From Pseudorasbora parva (taxonomy: Eukaryota > Chordata > Actinopteri > Cypriniformes > Gobionidae): a stretch of 64,000 bases of DNA. Positions 46,964 to 59,500 of the stretch are shown here, piece after piece (position 1 is the first letter of the stretch; every line of letters starts with the position of its first letter). Below the pieces are notes generated by a model. That model was not told the origin of the DNA and made no database searches. It saw only the letters and a list, made by a program, of their open reading frames with translations. Position numbers and translations under genes: made by a program. The stretch covers positions 17,198,293 to 17,262,292 of the forward strand of contig NC_090176.1 of the NCBI RefSeq assembly GCF_024679245.1. Direction: 5' to 3'.

Positions 46964-49067
46964 GTAAGCTGTCACTCAAACTCGTCTTTTTCCGTTCCCT
47001 ATCAATCAAACAATCCGAGCAACACACAAAAATGCCCGGGGCTGAGTGAAAGAGAGCATACGCTGTTAGGGGCTCATGGGAGTTGCATGGGACAGTCGAG
47101 CCAATCTTGCCCTGTAAATCTGTAAAGTAAAAAAAAAATGTCGGCTTTTTAATAGACAGGAGGTTTCATTCTAGCAAGGGCGAGCGCTGAGTGAAGGCCC
47201 GTGTTTAGCAGCTCTCAGTCAGGCCAGATGAGCGCGAGACAACTGTCTCCGGCCTACCTTCATAGCTTCTAGTAGGTTTTTAAGCTAACAACAAATAGAT
47301 GTCACCTTAACGGCTTTTACACTGCGTTCACATCGAGGACATCGGTCATGTGCACGAAACGCGAGGCATTGTAGCTTAGATGGTGTTGCGGTTTGGCGCT
47401 CGCTGCACGCGCCTTGTCTGCTGCTATAGCGACTCGCTCCCAGTGTTTGCTAGCGTGCTAATGCACGAGCTAACAGCTCTGTTCGTTTGCTACAGAGAGA
47501 AACATGGCGTTTTCTACTTTAGCTCCCGCTACTACGTTTTGTAACGAGCCCAAATAATGTTAACGTTTCGGCTACAATGACCGGTGTTTTATTGTTCTCC
47601 AAAGTTTGGTCAAGAGTCAGTAGCTAAAGCAACAGACCATAGCCGACTGGCTGTAATTTTTCTGTTTTGCTGCACATCTCGTTTTTCACACCAACAATGC
47701 TTTAGCTAGACTTGTTTATACATGTGTGTTTATACACATAACCCTCAAATTCGTTCTGTTTAAGATTGATTTACATGGCTTTGCCAATACATGAATTAAG
47801 CATAATTTTGCAGGGTATTGTGCTGGATAATTAACAGCATTTACGTTAACGCTATGCATATTGGTAAAGTGATTCTTTAAAAATGGTACATGCAACAACG
47901 TAAAGTCTCGAAACGTAAAATAAATAAAGTATTCGTGCCCACCAGAGATGTGCTAGTAGTGGGTGTGTGAATGTTTATTTTATAGCATGAAATGGCGCTC
48001 TACAGCAGGGGTTTTAAGTCTTTTAATAGATGCTACCAAATATGATCATTCTCGTGTGAGTGGCCCCCATCCTAAAATTTTAAATGCACCTAACGTTACT
48101 GTAAATGTTTTCATATATAGAGACCCAGTTAATACTGTGGAAAATGTATACAAATATATGGGAAATATGGTTAGTAGTAATACATTATCTTTTCTGTACT
48201 CTACTGTTAGATGTATTTATTTAATTGTATTTTAATATTTTATTACTTATTTGTATTCTTTATTTTTATAGTATTTTTTACAGTGTTGGGCAAAGCTCCT
48301 TTTAAAAGTAATGCATTGCAAATTTATGTTGTAACTATTGCATTACATTACTTTTGCATATTTTTTCTCATCTGAGCTGGGCTTAATTTATTTTATTGTT
48401 TTATTATTTTATGTAAACCTTGTAGGTTTGCTGCCATTCATTTTGCGTGGCATAATAATTGGAAACAGGAGAAGACTGTTCAATATTTTTACTTGAGCAA
48501 TAAAAAAAATGAGAACACAAATGTGATGTTTATCAAAAGACATTTTTTTTAATTGGTTACAATATCTACTGTGTTTACTTGTTGCACACAACTCCTATTA
48601 GAGATAGGTCACAAAAAATGCAAATTTGATGTTTACCTGCTTACACCCAGGGCATTCAAGATATAGGTGACTGTTCTTTCAGTAGAACACAAATAAGGAT
48701 TTTTTTTACTCCAAACGTTGTAGCCTGTCAGTCGTATAAGGCCCTGATATAACTCTGAATTGTTTTTGTTTTTTTAACCTTTATTTATTTTCCACAGGCC
48801 CCATAGCACTCCCTTGTGGCCCCCATGCTCTCTACAAAACATTTAATTTCAATATCAACACATTTATGTTTCCTTTTATAAGTTTTCATTATGCATTCTC
48901 CTTTAAATTAACTCCATATAATAAGAAAGAAGAAAAACCTTGGCCATATGTTTAAATTGACCAGTATCAATTCTAAAAGGGTTTACACATTCATTAAAAA
49001 CTATAATGTTGTTTCTGTCTAGAACTTAAAAAAAGAAAGAAAAAAGGTTACATGTGGTTGCTTTCAG
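46964..49067. other. pknox1: pknox1 first intron
   Basis: The first kilobase is CpG-rich, as expected near a promoter. A GTGTTGGGCAAAG-type repeat end starts near 48285. No other gene seen. Confidence 0.45.
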
Positions 49068-49125
49068 GTCCTTTCCTGCTGCCCGCCCGTATAATGCCCC
49101 AGTGTTGGCAGTGGCCACTTTGAAT

Positions 49126-52100
49126 ATGATGGCTGCCCAGTCTGTGTCCATAGACAAATATCAAGAGGGAGATCAGCAGGTAGACGTGATTCAAGTGTCA
49201 AACTAATATTCCATTCCTTTTTCTTTTTTTTGAGAAATGCTTAATAGTTATTTTTAAAATGTTGACAGTATTTATTTACACTCTTTCTACAGCATCCAGG
49301 AATAATCACAGCCCATTTTCTTTTTGCTTTTTCTTTAAACATAATATAGTGTTGACTAAATTGTCAAGTTCAACCAGCCAACCCAAAAATATTTTATTTA
49401 TTTTAAACATTCAATATTTAGTTTTTGTTCTAAAAAAAAAAAATGTGTGTGTGTATCTCAAATGGGTCTGGTTTCACAGACAGGACTTAGATAAAACCAA
49501 GATTAGGCCTATTTCAATTAGGGCATTTTACAGACAGGTCTTCGATAAAAACATTACGGGTGAATATTTTGAGACAAAACAATGGCACTAACATTTTAAG
49601 ATATGTCAGTGCAAGTTTCTTTCAGTTAAAACCGCTCAAACATGCATTTTAGTCTGGGACTAGCTTAAGCCTTTTCTGTGAAACCAGGGGAGGATGTTTT
49701 AAACTGTAAAAATCACAAACCTCATATAAAATGAATAGAAATGTAAATGTTTGGTTTGACCTGAAGTTGACGTTGACAGTCAACATTTAATTAGATCTTG
49801 CTAGAAAGTAACAAAAGCACGCAAATCAGGTTTTTAAATTTGACAAAAATGTTAAGCCTCAAATAAAATTAATAGAAATTAAAGACTTCATTTGACTTCT
49901 TGAAGCTGACAATCAACATTTTAAATTATTTTTTTATAGTCATTTTCAGTCAAGCTTATCTGTTAGTGAGTACATCGTGAAGCATTATAGAGACATTAAG
50001 CTACAAATGCTAAAATCTAACTGCCAAGACAATAGTTAGGACCTAGTATATGAAAGGAAATCATTATTTTCTGTTTCCTCTTGGATTAGATGCAGGTAAT
50101 GGAGCAGTCGGAGAGTGACCTTGAAAAGGGCTTTGCCAATGGAAACAACGGAAGCTCCGGCAGCCCTGTATCCTCTGAACCACAAACACAAATGGATCTC
50201 GATAAAGCCTGTATATATAGGTGACATGATTGTCTGAATTTACTCACAAGCTCTCTAGTAAAATCTTGTATATTCTATAAATACACACTACCCTTAAACT
50301 ACTTTTTTTTAAAGAAATACTATTCAGCAAGGACACATTCATTTGGTCAACAGTAAAGACATGAATAATGTTACAAAGGATTACAAATAAATGCTGTTCT
50401 TTTAAACTTTCTATTCATCAAAGAATCCTGAAAAAAATGATCATGTGTTCCATGAAAATATTAAGCATGGTTACTAATAAGCAAGTTCAGAAAATCTGCA
50501 TATTAGAATGATTTCTGAATGATCATGTGACACTGAAGACTGGCGTAATGATGCCTAAAAATCAGCTTTGCATCAGCAATAAATTAGTTATATTAAATTG
50601 TAATAATATTTCACAATATTGCGGTTTTTACAATATTTGTGATCAAATAAATGTGACTTTGGTGAGCATAAGATTTCTTTCAAACACATTTAAAATCTTG
50701 CTGACCCTAAACGTTTGAACGGTAGTGTGTTTCCCACTCAAATGTATGCTGGATATGTAAATACCACCATTGACCGTTTTGTCTCTTACACATAATTCTT
50801 CTCCACTACAGACATCCCCTTTTCCCTCTCTTGGCTTTGCTGTTTGAGAAGTGTGAGCAGTCGACTCAGGGCTCTGACTGTGTGACATCTGCCAGTTTTG
50901 ATGTTGACATTGAGAACTTTGTCCGCAGTCAGGAGAAAGAGGGCAAAGCCTTCTTTAGTGAAGACCCTGATGTCGATAACTTGGTAAGAGAGAGATGGTG
51001 TCAAAATAGCTAATATTACTGTGTATACCTTACCTTTATAGCTTTGATCTTGATTTCAATGTGTTTTTTTGCTATCAGATGGTCAAGGCTATCCAGGTGT
51101 TGAGGATTCATTTGTTAGAGCTCGAGAAAGTTAGTGACCTGTGCAAGGACTTCTGCAGCCGTTACATTTCCTGCCTTAAGACCAAGATGAACAGTGAGAC
51201 ACTACTGAGTGGAGAACCAGGCAGCCCATACTCTCCAGTCCATGACCAGGTAAGTGCCTTTCCCCTCTTATTATAGACTCAAAGCAAGTACATTGAGGAG
51301 ATTTTGTTGTTGTTGTTTTTTTATTAATGAATCTATTGTTTTGCAGTTGGCCAACTCTTTCTCAGGTGCCCTCAGCCCCCAGGGCATTGTGATGCCCTCA
51401 CCAGGTCTTCAACAAGGAAATGTTACAGTGACAGCAGTCAATCCATCACAAGTCGTCCCAGGTACATAGTTCTTCGGTTTCAAACTTCAGTAGGAAAGCC
51501 TTTTTTTTCACTTTTTCTCAGACAAAAGACATGCCAGAAGTAATTTGTTTCTGATGGAGAACAGAACAGGAGCTGCATGGTGTTAAGATCATATGCATAT
51601 GTAGCATTTACAGATCCATTTCCATCCAGTGAATGCAGTCATGTAAGAATCCGGGAGTGAATTATACTGAAACACTGATGACTGACTTTTCTCAGGCATT
51701 TCACAACAACAAACAAAACAGCATTTCAGATGTTGTGCAACAAGATTGGTCCACTGGGCAGTCCAGTTTTTCCGTTCCTTTGTGCAACGTGTTTTTTGGG
51801 GAATTGGTTTGGTAATATGATTATATGATATGTTTCCATCATAGTTTTTTTTTTTATCGGATAAAAGTTCAGAAACAATTATCTCACTCAAACGTACGCA
51901 TATGTTTTGGGCACTTTACATTGGGGTCCAATTCTCACTAACTATTTACTATGATTTTTACCTCAATAAACTGCTCATTTCTGTTTATTAATAGTTAGTA
52001 AGGTAGTAACTGTAGGGATTAAGAGATGTAGAATGTGGTCATGCAGAATGCGACATTCATTTGTGCTCTATAAGTACTAATAAACAGCCAATATCCTGGA

Positions 52101-53442
52101 AATATGCATGTTAATAAGCAGCTAGTTAATACTGAGAATTGTACCCTAAGCCTAAAGCATTATCTATTGTTTTTATGCAAATTTTTTAGTATCTTGGCGT
52201 TTCCATTCAGCAGCTTTTGATGCAATATCCCAAAATGTGCATAAAAATAGAAGGATGAAACATAATGTATGTACACACCTAAAGGATTATTAGGAACACC
52301 TGTTCAATTTCTCACTAATGCTATTATCTAATCAACCAATCACATGGCAGTTGCTTCAATGCATTTAGGGGTGTGGTCCTGGTCAAGACAATCTCCTGAA
52401 CTCCAAACTGAATGTCAGAATGAGAAAGAAATGTGATTTAATAATTTTGAGTGTGGTATGGTTGTTGGTGCCAGTCGGGCCGGTCTGAGTATTTCACAAT
52501 CTGCTCAGTTACTGGAATTTTAACACACAACCATTTCTAGGGTTTATAAAGAATGGTGTGAAAAGGGAAAAACTTCTAGTATGCGGCAGTCTTGTGGGCG
52601 AAAATGACTTGTTGATGCTTGAGGTCAGAAGAGAATGGGCCGATGGATTCAAGCTGATAGAAGAGCAACTTTGACTGAAATAACCTCTCGTTACAATCGA
52701 GATATGCAGCAACGCATTTGTGAAGCCACAACACACACAACCTTGAGGCGGATGGGCTACAACAGCAGAAGACCCCACCGGGTACCACTCATCTCCACTA
52801 CAAATAGGAAAAAGAGGATACAATTTGCATGAGCTCACCAAAATTCGACCGTTGAAGACGGACAAAAAATGTTGCCTGGACTGATGAGTCTCGATTTCTG
52901 TTGACACATTCAGATGGTCAGAATTTGGCTTAAACAGAATGAGAACATGGATCCATCATGCCTTGTTACCACTGTGTAGGCTGGTGGTGGTGGTGGTGTA
53001 ATGGTGTGGGGATGTTTTCTTGGCACACTTTAGGCCCCTTAGTGCCAATTGGGCATTGTTTAAATGCCACGACCTACCTGAGCATTGTTTCTGACCATGT
53101 TCATTTGTTAATGACCACCATGTACCCATCCTCTGATGGCTAATTCCAGCAGGATAATGCACCGTGTCATAAAGCTCAAACATGACAATGAGTTCACTGT
53201 ACTAAAATGGCCCCCACAGTCACCAGATCTCAACCCAATAGAGCATGTTTGGGAAGTGGTGGAACAGGAGCTTCGTGCCCTGGATGTGCATCCCACAAAT
53301 CTCCATCAACTGCAAGATGCTATCCTATCAATATGGGCCAACATTTCTAAATAATGCTTTCAGCACCTTGTTGAATCAATGCCACGTAGAATTAAGGCAG
53401 TTCTGAAGGCGAAAGGGGGTCAAATACAGTATTAGTATGGTG

Positions 53443-53500
<58 letters not shown>

Positions 53501-56500
53501 ATATCAGTTCACACGGTTTCTCTGAGCTGATCGTCTGACAGATCCGCGACCGACCGTGTATATATATAGACCGCCGCATGTGTCAAAGCAGATGCAGAAG
53601 TGAAGTGAAGTATATTACACATATACACACATACATAGTACAGAGACTGTACTTCACTTCTGCATCTGCTTTGACACATGCGGCGGTGTGTGTTCACTTT
53701 ACACCGTGGATTATCATATATATATGTACATCGTTCACTCAAATACATACTCAAAACATCATCCTCACACTATCGGTGGTGAATCGGCACAAAATAAACC
53801 CATAACTCAGAATGAGTGAATAAAGGATCACAATAACACGTTATACTGTCTGTGGCTTGGCCGCGGCGGAGTGTGACGGTCGGTCACGGATCTGTCAGAC
53901 TCAGCTCGGAGAAACCGCGTGAACTGAGCACCGTAACTGAGGCGATCCGGGCGAACACATACACACGAGCGTTTGCGTTAAACAGAGACTGGACACTCAA
54001 AACAGAGACTCAATGTTGCTGCTAGCTTTAGATAGAAAACATTACTTGTGTGCAAATGATTTGTTGAAAATCATAGAAGAGCAGCCCTTTCAACAGAAAC
54101 AACCAGAGAGGGAGAGAGAGTGTATGTATGTGTGTGTGTGTGTAAAAATGCACTGTATGGTTGCAGCAACTGAGCTATAGCATAATAATACTCATAGATC
54201 TAGCCTGTGACATTACTGTGCATGATTTGGCAATTGGGGACAGCCATGCTGGGGAAAATCGAGCCGACTCCCGAATTTTTGATTTTGTATGTTTAAAAAA
54301 TATTGTGAGAGAGGGAGGTGCGAGAAACGTGCTCGGCTCGTTGTGTTTTTCCTCACATGCTGCGAGCCACGAGGATACGAACATCCACAATGTCCACGCG
54401 AGAGAAAAACATCGTCTGCGAGCTCGTATGACAGCAAAAACAGCACCGGGTAACGTTACGCCCCACGCCCGGCTTTAACGTCTAATGTGGACAGCGAGTG
54501 TGACTTAAGCTAGATGGTCTGAACTTATTATTAGTTTCTGATATTGGTATCAATACTCCTAGATGACCAATAGCAGCTTTGCGATTGCCTGATACATGAT
54601 AATTATCTGCGAAGTATTGTAATCTGACCACAGTGTTAGTGTATAATGTTATGAGCCAACTCTCTCACCTGCTCTGTTTTCCACTGTTTCTCCTCACACA
54701 ACAACTCAAATCCTCTCTTCTGATTGTTGTTCTGTCTAATCCTGGCCTGTCCCTTATTGTGTGTCATAATTGCATGGCTGTGGTCTGCCATATGAGTATT
54801 AATAAACATTTATAACTTCCACAGCGTCCGAAATGCCATTGTGATCCATTGTTTTCATATGGTTGAAAGTCACCGCACTCCCTCTCGTTATGTCACTTCC
54901 GGTTTGCGCATGTTTTGATGCGGAAGTAACATTTTTTCGCAAAAACGACTCAAAAAGTTTTATTAGCGTATTTACAAGTATATTTTAAAGAAAATCTAGG
55001 TCCTACATTATTTTTCTATACACTGACTCACTGGCGTCTCTAACCTGCAATATGCTCTTTAAACGTACACATTTATTATTGGTGCATACATTACATTGTT
55101 TATTTAAAAGAACTGTATGTAAGAAATGTATTTCAATTAATTATAAAATGGCCCTGCTATGTCTCTAGACATTAAGAAATCATGTTAATTTCAAATACTT
55201 ATATTACTACTGACAACAGTAGTCCGGCCAGGATATTGTCATGTAAAAGTTGTTGTTGCAGCCCTCAACTGATGTTGATGTTGACGTTGACATGTTGTGT
55301 TTTGGCCTGAAGCTCCACCCTCCACCTATGGACTAATCACAAAGTCAGTAGTGTTTGGGCATCCGGGTTGCCAGCTCTGCTCTAGTTACCACAGCTGCAT
55401 CTACAAACGCTCCTGCTGATCCTGCAGACTATCTGACAACCTCGAGTCAGGGGGGAGAGGGGATACACCATTCTACAATCGTTTGAAAGTGATTGCAGTA
55501 CCAGTTTTGGCCATAGTCTAATATGCCTTCATTATTTAACAAAATAAAACAACAATTTTACTAGATTTTGCATCGTACATGTGAACATTTTGAATGTAAT
55601 TGGCATCAGTGGTTATTTGTTTGAAATGATGGTTCCTCTGATTGAAAATACACTCTCCTTTTTGTGCAGGCAATACAGTATACCAGCCAGTGACTGTAGT
55701 CACACCACAGGGACAAGTGGTGACACAAGCCATCTCACCTGGAACAATACATATCCAGAACTCACAGGTTTGCATTACACTTTAGCTGTTCTCATTTACA
55801 CACAGATCACAGGCAGATTCATTGATCATTTACTGCTTGTACTCACTGTAGTTCCAACTTCAGCTCAATCAGGACTTGAGTTTCTTCGGGGGAGACGACA
55901 ACTCGCCTAAAAACAAGCGTGGCGTTCTCCCCAAACAGGCTACCAATGTAATGCGCTCCTGGCTCTTCCAGCACATTGCGGTTAGTAGGCAAACCAATGT
56001 TTAAAGTCAACCTGTTTCTTTACCTTGTATAAATTCTTAAACACTCTACTGTTCAACTTCTGTATCTAGCACCCTTATCCCACTGAAGAAGAGAAAAAGC
56101 AAATTGCAATTCAAACAAACCTGACTTTACTCCAAGTCAACAATTGGTAAGTTAATCCAGCAATCACCCAAAGTAGACCTAGCTGGTTGATTTGTCTACA
56201 CAGTATCAACAACATAAGCAAACCGCAAACATTTCCGGGCCGTTGGCACCCTCTGCAGGATATGTTATCCACATAACATAATCATACAAATACATTGTGT
56301 ATCGTAACAGATTTGTCAAATAATATTGTATAATTATAAACCTCTTTTGATGCATTTTATAGCCAATATTTTGTTTTAAGAAATGAAAACTTCTGTTCTG
56401 TTCACATGGCACCCTCTGCCCCATCCTGCTCCGATTTGGGCATTAATTATGACATGTAACATATTAAAGTCCTAAACATAATGAATAGCACAAGAAAAGC

Positions 56501-59500
56501 AAAATATTTAACAGTATACCAAAATAAATACAATTTAATTCAAAGTCAATTCATTTCTGTTACTTACACACACCAAAACTAAATTTGTCTGTTACATAAA
56601 GTAAACCTTTGAAGTCAAGTGATTCCCTTGTTGTTTATTAGCTGTTCCACATATCACAACTTTAATACACTTGAAATATAGCATGTAAAATTAAAATCGC
56701 TTGCAAAATCATTAATTACAATTTTCTACAGATTTGCTTAACACGCATGAATCTCTATATCTAGGTTTTATATATTTTATAAAGCATTATCTGTTTTATA
56801 TTTTTTAAATTGACAAGTCACATGCAACTTGCTAACTTACAATTCATGTATCGTCCAGAGTTTCCCACTTGAAAATACTACTTCTCTCTGTCATTCATAT
56901 TATCATGATATATATTCTTTTTTTCTTCCATTGCACCTGACACAATGAGTTCTGGGATTGTCGCCACTAAGATTATATTTGATACTGCCTTTTAGGCAAA
57001 ATGAGTTACCCTAGAAAGGCAGCATTATTAAGTTGTCTACCATTTGAACAATACATTGTGTTTTATGACACAGGCTTTCACACAGTATCGCAAATATCAT
57101 CTTTCTCATGTTTTGCTCATTCATGATGTAACCGTGTGTGACCTGCATAGCAAGTAATGTAAAATACTGACTGGGACTGTCCTGCAGGTTTATTAATGCT
57201 CGAAGACGGATCTTGCAGCCGATGCTGGATGCCAACTCGACAGAGTCATCTAAAAACAAAAAGAAGACTGCTCAGAGCCGTCCACTACACCGCTTCTGGT
57301 CCGACACCATCGCCTCGTCTGGAACCCAGCAGCAGCTCACAATGCCAGATGGTACTTTCTCAAAATAATGTGTTCTTACAACACTCATGATCTCATGGCC
57401 CCAAATTAAAGGGTTATTTCACCCAAAAATAAAAATTCTGTCATTTATTACTCACCTTCATGTCATTCCAAACCTTTAAGACCTTCACTCATCTTCGGAA
57501 CAACGAGACATCTTTTTGTGCACAAAAACAAAAAGACAAAAAAGAATTTAATGTTTTCGATGGGGTTGCACATGAAAAGTATTCTTGTTGTTCTGAAGCA
57601 GAAAGAAGGTCTTGCGGGTTTAGAACGACATGAGATTAAGTAATTAAAGGACAGCTCCGGGGAAATTTTAAGTTAATCTTGATCGTTATACCTTTGTGAG
57701 TACAGTCTATAGAAGAAAAAAAAAAGGATTGGTGCTCCGAACACAGAGCTATTACAGTTAATGCCCAGAGCTCCCACTCAGCTAAAACGGCAGTTATGGG
57801 GGCATAAACGTAAAGGGTGTCTTTGTGCCTCTTAACACAAAACAATTATAATGCAATTAAAATGTCTATCCAACATGAACAGGTCCCTTACATGACAACG
57901 AGATGCTTTTAGCCACTTAGCCATTGCTTAAATTCACCTAAATAGTGTTTTAGACGGCTAGCTGTAGTCTCGCGCTGAAGTCCCGTGGGAACGCAGCTGT
58001 AGCCGGAAAAAAAGGCAAAAAGTCCAGTTGGAAAGAGCGTTGTGTGTGTGTAAATAATAAAGTTTACATTACCTCCACAGTGGTTGCACCCGTCTTTGAC
58101 CACGGAATGATATTTTTCTTCAACCAGCCCCCCTGTGTTGTGTCTGTAAGCTAGTAGTCATCCTTGTCAGTGTTCGCTGCAAATTTTCGCATTCTGTTGC
58201 CACAATTCGGAAAGGCGTGAATTTAAACAATGGCTAAGTGGCTAAACGCATCTGGACATTAACTGTAATAACTCTGTGTTGCAAGCACCAATCCGTTTTT
58301 TTTCTTCTTTTCTATAGACTGTACTCAAAAAAGCTATAACGCTCAAGATTAAAGGTCCCGTTTTTCATGTTTTTGAAGCTTTGATTATGTTTACAGTGTG
58401 CAATATAACATGAGTTCATGTTTCGCGTGTAAAAAAAAACAGTATTTTTCACACAATTGACTTATCTGTACAGCGCTGTTTCCTCTGTCCTAAAAACGAA
58501 GTCCCTCCTTTAGAAATATGTAACGAGTTCTGATTGGGCCAGCGCTTCCCGTGTTGTGATTGGACAGCAGCTTAGCGCACTTTGCCCAGAAAGGTCCCGC
58601 CTCTCACACTGAATGTGTGCTCTTCTCCATGTGGGAGAGCAACAAGACCACGCCCCCTATTTTGCGTATTCTTGTGGGCGGAGGGTTAGTCAACAAACGG
58701 TTCTAGTGACGTCATTACATCCCTGCACTTCCTGCTGTAGTCCAAACCGGCCGTTCGCTGTAGGCTTTGAAAGGGAACTTCTGTTAAATATCTCGCTTGG
58801 CATTGAAATTTGAGCTTTATAATTTTATAACAGGTATTATTTATGCTCTAACAGCAACATTACACACTAACTAAAGTTTGAAAGATGGGATCGCGAAGAA
58901 CAGGACCTTGAATTTAAAAATTCCCCGGAGTTGTCCTTTAATGACAGAATAAAATTTTTTGGGTGAACTAACCTTTTAAAGGCCCTGACACACCAAGCTA
59001 ATGGTTGGCCATCCGCCAATATCAGGCTGTCATTGATCGTGGGCTGGCCCAGTTTTTGTGGTTCTGCAGTTGTCAGACCCAATTTGGGGCTTTTTGGCTG
59101 ACTGAACATGTTAAATCTGCATGCTTCAGCAGTTAGAGAGAGGACTCTGGTCAGCGATTCAGCTTAGTGAAAGCAAAGAAATGACGCACGAGAATAAAAG
59201 GTAGTGATGAAAGCGAGCAAAGAAGAGCGGATGCCACAGCCAGAAGGCTGTTGTTATTGTATGTCATCTCACCTGAGCATTCTAATGCGAGAATATTTTC
59301 ATAACTCAAGTCATCTGGAATGAAGAAAATAAGCATGAATGATATTCAAAATGCTCTGGAAGAGCCACTGTGTTCACAGTTGATATATCTGCAGTCCTAG
59401 TTTCGGTTTCAAGAATATAGACTTGATACCTGCTGAAATAGATATTTACGCACATTCAAGTTGACAGTCGCCTGTAGTCCTTTTGGTGTGTTCAAGCACA

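Larger units (their letters stand above)
57410..58975. mobile_element. Outer MITE of a three-level nest (GGGTTATTTCACCCAAAAAT type)
   Basis: Ends AGGGTTATTTCACCCAAAAA and TTTTTTGGGTGAACTAACCTT are inverted repeats flanked by TTAA (57406-57409, 58976-58979). Its own sequence is present only at 57410-57647 and 58938-58975; the rest is later insertions. This is a very common zebrafish-type MITE (recalled). Confidence 0.85.
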
